Shown here one piece after another: positions 9,001-15,899 of a stretch of 64,000 nt of DNA; position 1 is the stretch's first letter, and every line of letters begins with the position of its first letter. The stretch is from NCBI GenBank assembly GCA_017430365.1, contig JAFRNC010000004.1, forward strand, positions 361,863-425,862, in the 5' to 3' direction. This DNA is from Bacteroidales bacterium. Lineage in GTDB: Bacteria > Bacteroidota > Bacteroidia > Bacteroidales > UBA932. The notes beneath the pieces were generated by a model, which did not search any database, was not told the origin of the DNA, and was given only the letters and a program-made list of their open reading frames with translations. Made by a program: the position numbers and the translations under genes.

Positions 9001-9357
9001 AAGTTTTTTTAAATCGGCATTTTTATCCCATACAATGATGTCGACCTTATTCTTCCACTTATCTATCTGAAAAAAGATCTGCCCCACATCCAAAGAATGA
9101 GACACCATTTGATTGTAAATAGTGTTCTTATCAATCTCAGGATACTTGTTGTTTTGAGACTGGGAAACAATACCAAATGCTGTTTTAATTAAATCCATCC
9201 TAGCAAAAGGCGAAGGAATGGAAGTAATCTGCTTACTTGCAGAGTTGTCATTCGGGTCTTTGATCTCCTCAATAGCAGTAGTGCTATATTTTCCAGAAGT
9301 TTGCCATCCTTCAAGTGTATCACTTCCAGATTGTTGTAAACGAAATATCTTTGCCAT
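6016..9357 (-). CDS. Very large actin/Hsp70-fold ATPase-like protein
   Basis: 1,113 residues, cytoplasmic (no signal or membrane helix). The second half carries the actin/Hsp70 nucleotide-binding signature: phosphate-1 AIDLGTTNTHIEYS near residue 575, phosphate-2 VTIDIGGGTSDIVIAERG near 780, and an adenosine-type motif LTFSGNGAKVI near 930. The first 560 residues have no motif I recognise and make the protein far longer than MreB, ParM, FtsA or DnaK. The nearest general description is the acetate/sugar kinase-Hsp70-actin superfamily, with some likeness in size to SrfB-type proteins. It starts 2 bp after the tubulin-like stop, so the two nucleotide-dependent proteins are probably made together. 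Whether it polymerises or acts as a chaperone-like switch cannot be told from sequence. Confidence 0.85.
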   Translation of the reverse strand: MAKIFRLQQSGSDTLEGWQTSGKYSTTAIEEIKDPNDNSASKQITSIPSPFARMDLIKTAFGIVSQSQNNKYPEIDKNTIYNQMVSHSLDVGQIFFQIDKWKNKVDIIVWDKNADLKKLQESPNSAHRQLAKTYELFLRQDADTYNFDVLQRIYLLNYKNGPSPINIIGATSPASLFFCPANSMSFVNDIFFGDDRPFDDGFLPLYKRDIQYHKYWWIIKKTLPNFASRFPEVNAYLDACYFLSDDARKRTLDAVQANDLLNYPVLSVDNVSGNDVEVLGYVLRKQIQAPTQIANVSDFVISSRICQEQPLVLPNGSFNQSLRYTISPWNIQTKVPYKDNTPIADRILPSDGSQYPYLTVSDFLEDSIICMESDFNERAFFNGNYTTDRGLSYLLPIKDLFFKYFTPKELMGQVVPGGPRMFEMKDTATGVIVTLRIPIRRGFIEYNRTYYEDIVPNIDAKNNKGAIRHLNFAFAMVSNIKYNDPALAHYRLGLITKFANDESVSLESYWGYNPVPSQKVVRNDFAQNIDECQTYAIDGSLFDYIRVSSRQDAGLIIPIFKEQNGTDQFTFAIDLGTTNTHIEYSVNGAPSQSLNILEEDMQLQTLGDYELVRQYIYDADFLPQLIGRDKEFEFPIRTILSVAKNADWDRQVIPLAHVNVPFTYEKRAEYMYNRMISNLKWSNDPEISKRIQSYIETLFLILRNKVLLNNGRLESTKIIWFYPISMTFNRYNMFERVWNEAYEKYFSKDLSNIFSMTESVAPYEFFKGQYGQARIVTIDIGGGTSDIVIAERGKVKYITSFRFAANSIFGDAYADRGGAIQNGIVRQFKERIRSLLEKNQMPDLLKVYQLLDERNDSSDIASFFFSLNQNKKVIEKGFADDVDFHKLLSLDDNQKVVFLIFYSAIIYHLASIMKAKGMEMPRYLTFSGNGAKVISVLSPDTKILANFTKIIFEKLYGREYHADGLEISYNPNRPKEVTCKGGITNGAKQDYLSIAETKVVLKGSDNSSFIINEKYADITDIDIENTAKQVQTFFKFLFELNDVFSFRQYFGINADSINVAKDVCKRDIQTITDNGLHRKFEEVQEEDVIEESLFFYPLVGVLNRLAGSLIDRT

Positions 9358-9359
9358 AA

Positions 9360-10805
9360 TTACTTCATTCTAAGTTTCTTTTCAGTCAAAGTATCAGTCG
9401 CCCTAAAGAATAGTTCCACAAACCTTTCCCCAGGGTTATTATCCATTGTGAGGCTCTTGGCTTCCTTATTTAGTACTGAATCAAACAGGGCATAATTCGA
9501 ATTGAAGGTCGGCAACTTAGCCGGATCCAATTTCTTAACCATATGGAAAAGATGCTTTGAGTCCACATTCAATTGGAATGGGGCAAATCCCCTACTGTTA
9601 TCTTCCATTTCTTTATACCACTCCATTAGGTAATCGACATATTTTTCTAAATCACCATAGAAGTCTGAATGGAAAAAATTATCATCAAAATGTAAATCAA
9701 CTGCCCACGGCTGTGATTTTGACTTTTTGACTTGTTCTTGAATGAACTTAGCAAAGAAAGCGAACTTGGTCAGAGGTCGACGGATAATGTCGCGAGTTTG
9801 ATTAGACAGGTCATCAAAAATAAGAGATGGTTTATCATTGATTACCCCATATTCTTTGTAGGTCGTCCCTAATGGCCGTCCATCATTAGTCTGCACCTGA
9901 TTATCTGGAATAGACATGAAATCTATTATTGCGAGAGCTGCAGCTAATTCAATAAAATGAGCATTATTCTTTTGTTCTTTACCTCCTTCAACATTATCAT
10001 ACTGCTTAATAGTATTATCCGCCAAATAATAAAGGACATTAGCCTCATTCATGTTTCTATCATAGTACGTAAGTGCTGCTTTTGTTTTCGCGATAAAGGT
10101 AGAAGAATCTATCTCGCTATTGTCGCTTGGTTTAAGGCCAAAATATGGAAGAACTGTAACGGCTCCAATAGCAGAATTTTTAGCAAATCCGTTGCCCCCT
10201 ATGTTGCCTGACAAAGCCCTCATGTTTTTCACCAGCAATGGAAAACCACTAGCGCCAGTGCCACCAAAAATAGAACTGATAATAAATATCCTATCTCCTT
10301 GTTGGAAAGTTGATATTATATTTTGAAAATCTGGAGAATCCTGAATCTGATTTAACACTACACTGCCAATATTGGGATTCCCTTTAAAACCGACTTGCAT
10401 TTTTGAGTCCAGGTTTTGCTGAGAAAACAGCATAGAAGCCAAAGCAAAATTGGAATCCTCTTTTCCATTGCTCTCCATCGTACTCAACCCAATAAAGTCG
10501 CGGAACTTGATATCTCGCGTATTTTGAATTGGCATACTGACAGAGGGAAGAACATTCAAATTGATTTTTGTTTTAAAGAACTCATTCCTATTATTTGATG
10601 TAAATTTGAACGTTTTCCTAATCCGATCATACAATCGCATCATATCTACAGTTCTGGTAAGATCCCCAGCCGAATAGTCAGGATCAATAATAATCGGAAT
10701 AATCTCAGAGGCGTTAATATCAACGCCTGATGCCAGCAACATTGTAAGTGACTTAAGGACACGGGACCCCGTCCCGCCAATCCCAAATATATATAACTTG
10801 CTCAT
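9360..10805 (-). CDS. Tubulin/FtsZ-like GTPase (Tubulin_2-type)
   Basis: 481 residues, soluble. Two tubulin-superfamily loops are visible: GIGGTGSRVL at residues 8-17 (the glycine-rich T1 region at the very N-terminus) and FGGTGASGFPLL at 180-191, equivalent to the tubulin signature GGGTGSG that binds GTP phosphates. An Asp-rich strand end (IIIDPDYSAGD, 38-48) sits where the ribose-contacting residues are expected. The C-terminal half is not like FtsZ and has no FtsZ tail peptide. To my recollection such proteins form a separate bacterial family, found beside vWA and OmpA-family genes and proposed to remodel membranes; this operon fits that company. Gap to the actin-like gene is 2 bp. Confidence 0.85.
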   Translation of the reverse strand: MSKLYIFGIGGTGSRVLKSLTMLLASGVDINASEIIPIIIDPDYSAGDLTRTVDMMRLYDRIRKTFKFTSNNRNEFFKTKINLNVLPSVSMPIQNTRDIKFRDFIGLSTMESNGKEDSNFALASMLFSQQNLDSKMQVGFKGNPNIGSVVLNQIQDSPDFQNIISTFQQGDRIFIISSIFGGTGASGFPLLVKNMRALSGNIGGNGFAKNSAIGAVTVLPYFGLKPSDNSEIDSSTFIAKTKAALTYYDRNMNEANVLYYLADNTIKQYDNVEGGKEQKNNAHFIELAAALAIIDFMSIPDNQVQTNDGRPLGTTYKEYGVINDKPSLIFDDLSNQTRDIIRRPLTKFAFFAKFIQEQVKKSKSQPWAVDLHFDDNFFHSDFYGDLEKYVDYLMEWYKEMEDNSRGFAPFQLNVDSKHLFHMVKKLDPAKLPTFNSNYALFDSVLNKEAKSLTMDNNPGERFVELFFRATDTLTEKKLRMK

Positions 10806-10817
10806 ATCCGGATGGTT

Positions 10818-11249
10818 TTAGTGTTTAGGCCATACGCTCTTCCACGGCGTGTGTCTACAATTCTGACAAAACCTCTTAATTACCGCAGAAAGAAGCAAAT
10901 AGAATAGGAAAGCATATATGGCAACAGTATAGGAAAGTTTAAAAATATCATTTGAATAATTAGGGACTGCCAAACCTTCGCCTGCGTAGAAATTAACAAT
11001 ACTACTGTCGGTAATAAACCAAGAAACTCCGAAACAAATAGCTGATGATACAATAGCGAACAATAACCACCAATACCATTTGTTGAGTCTAGCGTGATTT
11101 ATGACAACATAATACAATAAGCAGATAGATATTACAATTGTAATCATAGCTATCGCTATTGTATCGTAAAACTTCAAACTATCTGCTAACTGATAAAACT
11201 GCGCAGTATAGTCAGATATGGATTCAAACAGATCATAAAAAACACTCAT
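10818..11249 (-). CDS. Small polytopic membrane protein of the operon
   Basis: 143 residues with about four hydrophobic helices: roughly 28-50 (DTIAIAMITIVISICLLYYV), 58-78 (WYWWLLFAIVSSAICFGVSW), and 103-123 (LSYTVAIYAFLFYLLLSAVI), plus a weak one. The C-terminus is basic with CQNC followed by HTPW, a possible but unproven metal-binding end. No family is recognised. It lies 1 bp after the vWA lipoprotein gene stop and 12 bp before the tubulin-like gene, so it belongs to the same message. A membrane anchor for the tubulin-like protein is one idea. Confidence 0.65.
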   Translation of the reverse strand: MSVFYDLFESISDYTAQFYQLADSLKFYDTIAIAMITIVISICLLYYVVINHARLNKWYWWLLFAIVSSAICFGVSWFITDSSIVNFYAGEGLAVPNYSNDIFKLSYTVAIYAFLFYLLLSAVIKRFCQNCRHTPWKSVWPKH

Positions 11250-11250
11250 A

Positions 11251-12627
11251 TTATCTATTAATTTTGATATTCATAACAAGGTAACCGTTATCTCCGTTAG
11301 ATACTTCGGAATATGCTTCGAAAATTCCTTTGATGAAATATTCAATTCCAAAAGTCTTTGATTGTTCATCTATGTCAGTATCTATGGATCTATCATCAAT
11401 AGAACTATCTGAAGAAACCCAACTGGGTAGTTCCATATTAATCTTAATCGAGCAATCAACAATGGGTAATCCTGTTGCGCGGATAATAGCCATATGAGTC
11501 AAATTATTATCCCGAATTGACTGTTTATCAGAAGGATAAGTAACGGAATATGGGTCTATTGGCTCTACCCTCACAATTTCATACTTACCATTGGTAATGC
11601 AGTAATTTGATATATTCTCCTTTTCACTTTCTGTAAGAGGAAATTCCGATAGATCCATTCCAACGGCAAATTGAAACTCTCCACCATGTTTAGTAAAATC
11701 AGCATTGGCTATCTCTTTTTTATCTTGGCCACGTACTACAAATTTTCCTTTGCGCCCTAATGCAGAAAGTACTGCGTATCTAGTTTCAGAAAGATTAACA
11801 GTAGACAATAAAAGCTTTTCCTTAAAACCATCCATTTCATCTACTTTAATATGGGAAAAGAAATCATCTACAACAGGGGCAGAACCTACAACACACATAT
11901 AGTACGGTCTCTTACAGTTCAGTCTGTGCGGGTGACTATTAGGATTAACATAATCCCAATAATTACCTCGGAAAGTAGAAGCTAATTGAATTATCAGCGT
12001 TGACAATGAGGGTAATTTTTTAGACTTATCTAAAAAATGGCCCATAGTTTCAACCCCGCATCCTGCTAGTGCAACAGAAGCCACTTTAGTATTACCAACA
12101 GAATATATATAATCAGATATCAGAATTGAAACACAATCGTCGTCTGTCTCGTCAAGAACCAATCCTATTATATCATTTAAATTTGTATTACCGTGTTCTC
12201 CACTGTTGGCTCCAGTAAAACTAGATTTATCCAGCATTTTGTCTACAAAATCTTCTGGCGAAACTCCTGCTGGAATAGCTTGCTTGTATGTATTCTTATT
12301 CACATAATAAAGTTGAAGACTATTATCCCCATAATAATGTTTAAGTAAAACAACCATTTTTTTAATGGCGGTTTGAAATTCTGAATCATCATTGATATAG
12401 CCATTCATGCTTCCAGAATTCTCAATGAAAATCTTTATTGTTGACGGCTTAGAAACAGGCGCTGCCGGTAAACCAATGGGCAATGCAGGCCTCTGGTCTA
12501 TAGATTGAATATCGGATTGCAACTCGCTTGGCTCCCGGACAGAATTGTCTACGCGACTCCTTCTAGAACAAGAGGTCAAAAAAACCATCAATACCAACAT
12601 TACAGAAAATAAAAGCAACCGTTTCAT
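11251..12627 (-). CDS. vWA-like lipoprotein
   Basis: 458 residues. Lipoprotein signal ending FLTSC-S (Cys20). The mature part begins with a linker, then a strand and loop that look like the start of a von Willebrand factor A domain: IKIFIENSGSMNGYI, where the MIDAS DxSxS reads ExSxS, so the first acid is Glu. A later strand, VSILISDYIYSVG, fits the central vWA strand with its Asp. After about residue 240 there is a second region of beta-rich character with an unrecognised fold (SETRYAVLSALGRKGKF, VDCSIKINMELPSW). Lipoprotein vWA proteins often assemble pilus-like or envelope complexes through metal-dependent binding. It is second in the operon, 9 bp behind the 103-residue membrane protein. 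Confidence 0.72.
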   Translation of the reverse strand: MKRLLLFSVMLVLMVFLTSCSRRSRVDNSVREPSELQSDIQSIDQRPALPIGLPAAPVSKPSTIKIFIENSGSMNGYINDDSEFQTAIKKMVVLLKHYYGDNSLQLYYVNKNTYKQAIPAGVSPEDFVDKMLDKSSFTGANSGEHGNTNLNDIIGLVLDETDDDCVSILISDYIYSVGNTKVASVALAGCGVETMGHFLDKSKKLPSLSTLIIQLASTFRGNYWDYVNPNSHPHRLNCKRPYYMCVVGSAPVVDDFFSHIKVDEMDGFKEKLLLSTVNLSETRYAVLSALGRKGKFVVRGQDKKEIANADFTKHGGEFQFAVGMDLSEFPLTESEKENISNYCITNGKYEIVRVEPIDPYSVTYPSDKQSIRDNNLTHMAIIRATGLPIVDCSIKINMELPSWVSSDSSIDDRSIDTDIDEQSKTFGIEYFIKGIFEAYSEVSNGDNGYLVMNIKINR

Positions 12628-12636
12628 ATAGGAACT

Positions 12637-12948
12637 TTATTTACGTTTTACGGAATCAACAAGCAACCATAAAAGATACCCAGCCACTACCAGATCAACA
12701 ATAATCCAAACAACTCTTCCCAAGGGTATCTTAAATAATGGTTGGAATAAGATAGCCAGGACGACGAAGAGAATCATCCTATCTTTATTCCCAATTTGGT
12801 TGGTTATATATGCTAAATAGCAGAAAGCAGCGGCGGAAGCAAAGCGGACGAATGTATAATATCCATAGGGCATGTCGAATAGGCACAAAAGCAGCAAAAC
12901 TGCTATTGCCCCATACAGAAAGGTAATTGCCCCTTTTTTTGTCATCAT
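12637..12948 (-). CDS. Small membrane protein, first gene of the operon
   Basis: 103 residues with about four short membrane helices (FLYGAIAVLLLLCLF, FASAAAFCYLAYI, MILFVVLAILFQPLF, VVWIIVDLVVAGYLLWLLV), basic ends and no signal peptide. This spacing resembles the small DUF6804-type or similar inner-membrane proteins common in Bacteroidota, but I do not assign a family. Two adjacent ATG codons at 12948 and 12945 are equally good starts. The next gene upstream on the same strand (vWA/macro-like) ends 106 bp away in more GC-rich DNA, so the operon probably starts here, though I could not find a convincing TAnnTTTG box in the gap. Confidence 0.65.
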   Translation of the reverse strand: MMTKKGAITFLYGAIAVLLLLCLFDMPYGYYTFVRFASAAAFCYLAYITNQIGNKDRMILFVVLAILFQPLFKIPLGRVVWIIVDLVVAGYLLWLLVDSVKRK

Positions 12949-13054
12949 AAATAATGATGGTAATAGTCATAAATATAATAAAAAACGGCCAACTTTCCGC
13001 TAACAGAGTTAAGAAAAAGCAAACGCTATTTACTAACCTTAGCCCACAGCGCTT

Positions 13055-14233
13055 CTAACGGTATTTATACGAAAGCACCTTCCAAAACTCAGCCGGTAGA
13101 TATACGTTGGGCAGGCTATAAGCACGCGCAAACAACGGGGCGATTTCTTCATCGCGGTAGCCGGCAATGCCGCAACCGATACGGGTGACAAGGAAGGTCA
13201 TTTCGGGATGTGCGTCGGCAAACATGATGAACTCTTCAACTTCGCGGGCGATTGTTTCAAGGGAACCGCTCATGGTAGGGATAGCGTAGCTTCTGCCTTG
13301 CAAGCCGCGACCTTTGCCGTATATGGCTCCAAATTTATTCAGGGCGAGACGAGCGGCTCCACCGTCGTGATGGCCTTGCTCATTGCTGCCGAAAACAAAG
13401 ATTTGGCCTTCCTGTAAGTCTTCGATTCTGCCGGGTGTGACACGATTGTTGGCTTGTTTCTGAGCGAAGAAGTCGTCATTGAAGTCAATATACTCCCCGG
13501 TCATTTTGGCTCGACGGACTTTCTTGTAGTATTCGCGGTGGCTAGAGTGCATCTTGCTCCACATCATGGCCGATCCTTCGATTGATGCTTGGAAATCCAT
13601 TGTGCTTGTGATGCCGACAGCCCCGGCAGTCTGCCCTGAGTCTTGATTGGCTCCGATATAGGTAAACACCCAGCCTTTGGCGGAAAGGCCGTCAACGAGT
13701 TCCCGGATCATCTCTTCCGTGTAGACGTGTGACGCGTTTTCATAGCCGTCCGTGACGACTGTGACCAGCACATGGTCCCCGTCCCTTACGCATTTCTGCA
13801 GGGCGGTGACAGACTTCCCCATCGCATCATAGAGCGGTGTCATTCCTTGCGGATTGTACTGTTCCGGTCTGATGTCTTCGACATTGCCGATCTTTTCGTT
13901 GTCGACGATGAGACGTACATCCGGGCGATTGCGCGGGCCCTGGTCGAAGGTGACGAAACTCAGCATCTGGTTGTCGTCCGGATTCTCTTTCTGCGCCTGG
14001 CGGATTGTCTCGATGGCTTCATTGACCCCGGTCAGGGCCTGCTTCCGAATTGAATCCATGGAACCGCTTTCGTCCAGGATGATTAGGTTGAAGATGCGCG
14101 TCTCTTTTTCATCGCGCGGGTACCTGTCGGAGAAGTCGACGAGGCCTTTTTCGGCAGCACAGTTGGCGGTGGCGGGTTCTGTCTGCTTGGCGGCTCCCCT
14201 CTTTGAGAAGCCCAGGGTTTCCATGAGGTTCAT
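13055..14233 (-). CDS. vWA domain protein with C-terminal macro-like (A1S_2505-type) domain
   Basis: 392 residues from the ATG at 14233. An in-frame GTG at 14287 lies upstream of the proposed -7 box (14273-14280) and is therefore rejected. No signal peptide, so cytosolic. Residues about 45-220 form a vWA domain with an intact MIDAS: DESGS, the Thr in GMTPLYDA, and the Asp in VTVVTDGYENAS. Residues about 275-390 form a small domain with VFGSNEQGHHDGGAARLAL, then RSYAIPTM and TRIGCGIAGYRDEEIAPLF, a pattern shared with a phage and bacterial family resembling macro/ADP-ribose-binding folds. It is divergent from a Nudix-type regulator, with a palindrome between the promoters. Nudix and macro folds both handle ADP-ribose-type ligands, so a shared NAD-related signal is an idea worth testing. 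Confidence 0.8.
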   Translation of the reverse strand: MNLMETLGFSKRGAAKQTEPATANCAAEKGLVDFSDRYPRDEKETRIFNLIILDESGSMDSIRKQALTGVNEAIETIRQAQKENPDDNQMLSFVTFDQGPRNRPDVRLIVDNEKIGNVEDIRPEQYNPQGMTPLYDAMGKSVTALQKCVRDGDHVLVTVVTDGYENASHVYTEEMIRELVDGLSAKGWVFTYIGANQDSGQTAGAVGITSTMDFQASIEGSAMMWSKMHSSHREYYKKVRRAKMTGEYIDFNDDFFAQKQANNRVTPGRIEDLQEGQIFVFGSNEQGHHDGGAARLALNKFGAIYGKGRGLQGRSYAIPTMSGSLETIAREVEEFIMFADAHPEMTFLVTRIGCGIAGYRDEEIAPLFARAYSLPNVYLPAEFWKVLSYKYR

Positions 14234-14272
14234 AATAAAAAGTGTTTTTGGTTGTTCTGTGTAATTTTCACG

Positions 14273-14304
14273 CAAACATACAACCACTTTTCCATATCTC
14301 CAAA
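14273..14304 (-). promoter_or_regulatory. Promoter of the vWA/macro gene
   Basis: Read on the minus strand, TATGTTTG (14280 to 14273) fits the Bacteroidota -7 consensus TAnnTTTG, and TTTG (14304 to 14301) lies 20 bp upstream as the -33 element. Transcription would start about 14265, leaving a roughly 30 nt leader before the ATG at 14233. This decides the start codon. Confidence 0.6.
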
Positions 14305-14309
14305 TTTTT

Positions 14310-14326
14310 TGTGTAAATATTACACA
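14310..14326. promoter_or_regulatory. Perfect palindrome, candidate operator between divergent genes
   Basis: TGTGTAA-ATA-TTACACA, two perfect 7-bp arms around a 3-bp centre. It lies 5 bp outside the -33 element of both divergent promoters, an ideal place for one regulator to control both. The Nudix-fold protein encoded at 14380 is the obvious candidate to bind it. Confidence 0.6.
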
Positions 14327-14330
14327 TATT

Positions 14331-14362
14331 TTTGTTATAATGGCGGAATAACGCTACCTTTG
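14331..14362 (+). promoter_or_regulatory. Promoter of the Nudix regulator gene
   Basis: TTTG at 14331-14334 and TACCTTTG at 14355-14362, separated by 20 bp, match the Bacteroidota -33/-7 pattern. The ATG follows 17 bp after the -7 box. Confidence 0.65.
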
Positions 14363-14379
14363 CCGAAACAGTCAACACC

Positions 14380-15105
14380 ATGGCAAAGAAAGGTCAATAT
14401 ACTTATGAGTACCCGCACCCGGCCGTAACGGCTGACTCCGTGGTCTTCGGATACGACGGCAAGGAGCTCAAGGTGCTCCTGATCAAGCGCGGCAAAGAGC
14501 GCGAAGCGAGCACTACAGCTTATGCCGGCGAATGGGCGCTGCCCGGCGGATTCCTGGACGTTGAGAAAGACAAAACCATTGCCCACACGGCCTTCAGGGA
14601 ATTGAAGGAGGAAACCGGGCTCAAACTTTCGATCAAGGATTTCAAGGAAGTCGGCTCCTTCAGTGATATAAGGCGCGACCCGCGCGAACGCGTGATCACC
14701 ATCACGCACTACGCCCTTGTCAAACTCGCCGAGGTCGAAGCGAGCACCGATGCGGAAAAAGCCGAATGGTTCAGCTGGGCCGACATCCCGCACCTGGCCT
14801 TCGACCACGACAAAATCCTCCGCGTGGCATTCTCCCGTCTCAAGCAGGACATCCATTTCGAGCCCGTGGGATTTGAACTCCTCCCCGAGGTTTTCACCCT
14901 GCCCCAGCTCCAGAACCTGTACGAATCCATCCTCGAGGTAAAATTCGACCGCCGCAACTTCGCCAACAAGATGAAGCACTATGGAATCCTCTCCGAAATA
15001 GAGGACGGAACGCCCCGCCATGGCACAAGGACTCCGGTCAAGTATCGCTTCGACAAAGAGAATTACGACAGGTTGAAAGGAAGCGGATTCCAGTTGGAGT
15101 TTTGA
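14380..15105 (+). CDS. Nudix-domain transcriptional regulator (NrtR/AraR-like)
   Basis: 241 residues. Residues about 15-150 form a Nudix fold, with the Nudix box read as GGFLDVEKDK..AFRELKEETGL; compared with Gx5Ex7REUxEExGU it has about two extra residues before the REL part, so hydrolase activity is doubtful. Residues about 160-240 resemble the winged-helix DNA-binding end of NrtR-type proteins (FANKMKHYGILSE, TPVKYRFDKENYDRLKGSGF). NrtR proteins sense ADP-ribose or related NAD metabolites; a Bacteroides relative controls arabinose genes, so the ligand cannot be assigned. It is divergent from the vWA/macro gene over a shared palindrome, and probably autoregulated. Confidence 0.82.
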   Translation: MAKKGQYTYEYPHPAVTADSVVFGYDGKELKVLLIKRGKEREASTTAYAGEWALPGGFLDVEKDKTIAHTAFRELKEETGLKLSIKDFKEVGSFSDIRRDPRERVITITHYALVKLAEVEASTDAEKAEWFSWADIPHLAFDHDKILRVAFSRLKQDIHFEPVGFELLPEVFTLPQLQNLYESILEVKFDRRNFANKMKHYGILSEIEDGTPRHGTRTPVKYRFDKENYDRLKGSGFQLEF

Positions 15106-15124
15106 TTTCCCCGTTGTAATTTTG
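15093..15124 (+). promoter_or_regulatory. Promoter of the outer-membrane barrel gene
   Basis: TTG at 15094-15096 and TAATTTTG at 15117-15124, 20 bp apart, fit the Bacteroidota pattern. The ATG at 15146 follows by 21 bp, so start codons proposed further upstream would lie inside the promoter. Confidence 0.6.
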
Positions 15125-15145
15125 CGCCTCGTTTTACAAAATCGC

Positions 15146-15898
15146 ATGAGAAAGATTCATACAGCCCTGTTTTTGGTTCTCCTTTTCCTGTTGTGCGGTC
15201 CTTGGGCACATGCGCAGGTTTATAGCGGAGAACGCAAATTCGACGGTATACACCGGAACGAAATAAGCGGCAATCTGATGGGCGGACTCAATGTCGTATC
15301 CGGCGCGTTTTTCGGCGAGGCCGGTACATATACCCGCCATTTCACCGATCGCTGGAGCCTCAGCGCCGGACAGCAGGTCCAGTTCCTCAAATGGCTCATT
15401 TCCGCCGACGTTATGGGGACATACCGCCTTCCCTTCCGCCACAGCAACCTCTATTTCGACGGCCGGATCGTCAATAATTTCTATACCCGGTGGGACCAGT
15501 ATGAGATCCTGGTCAATGCTTCCGCATACTGGGAAACATCACATTTCGACATGCGCCTGGGCATGAGTTACATCCATTACTATAAATATAAAGTCAAGGA
15601 GGAATACCAATGGTTCACCGATGCGGGATACACCGAGCCGCCGACCATCACATTCGGCCTCGGCATCAACTTGCTGCCCCGCACCAGTTCCTGGAATCTC
15701 GGCCTGTTCCTGCGCAATTATGACCAGTTCTACTATGAGAACTGGAACATAAACTGGGGCATCCGTTTCCACTCCACACTCCCCTGGAACGGGATGAAAC
15801 TCTTCGGAGAGTTCAATGTCCGGCCCGCCGGCAGCCTCAGCCAGCTCGCCACCCGTTACGAAACATCCTTGAAAATGGGAATAGAATATGCCTGGTAA
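15146..15898 (+). CDS. Outer-membrane beta-barrel protein of unknown family
   Basis: About 250 residues from the ATG at 15146. The first 22 residues are a signal peptide (FLVLLFLLCGPWAHAQ). The mature protein is dominated by alternating hydrophobic and polar residues with many aromatics (WSLSAGQQVQFLKW, FDMRLGMSYIHYYKYK, WNLGLFLRNYDQFYYENW) and ends in an aromatic residue (IEYAW), typical of an outer-membrane beta barrel of roughly 10-12 strands. The start of the metallophosphoesterase gene follows its stop by 1 bp, so the two are co-transcribed. Confidence 0.75.
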   Translation: MRKIHTALFLVLLFLLCGPWAHAQVYSGERKFDGIHRNEISGNLMGGLNVVSGAFFGEAGTYTRHFTDRWSLSAGQQVQFLKWLISADVMGTYRLPFRHSNLYFDGRIVNNFYTRWDQYEILVNASAYWETSHFDMRLGMSYIHYYKYKVKEEYQWFTDAGYTEPPTITFGLGINLLPRTSSWNLGLFLRNYDQFYYENWNINWGIRFHSTLPWNGMKLFGEFNVRPAGSLSQLATRYETSLKMGIEYAW

Positions 15899-15899
15899 C

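Noticed and set aside
6016..10805. Type III plasmid partition (TubZ/TubR or ParM type)
   Set aside because: There is no centromere-like repeat array and no TubR- or ParR-like DNA-binding gene; instead the neighbours are envelope proteins.
14285..14287. GTG start for the vWA/macro gene
   Set aside because: It lies upstream of the proposed -7 box; the ATG at 14233 fits promoter position and gives a normal leader.
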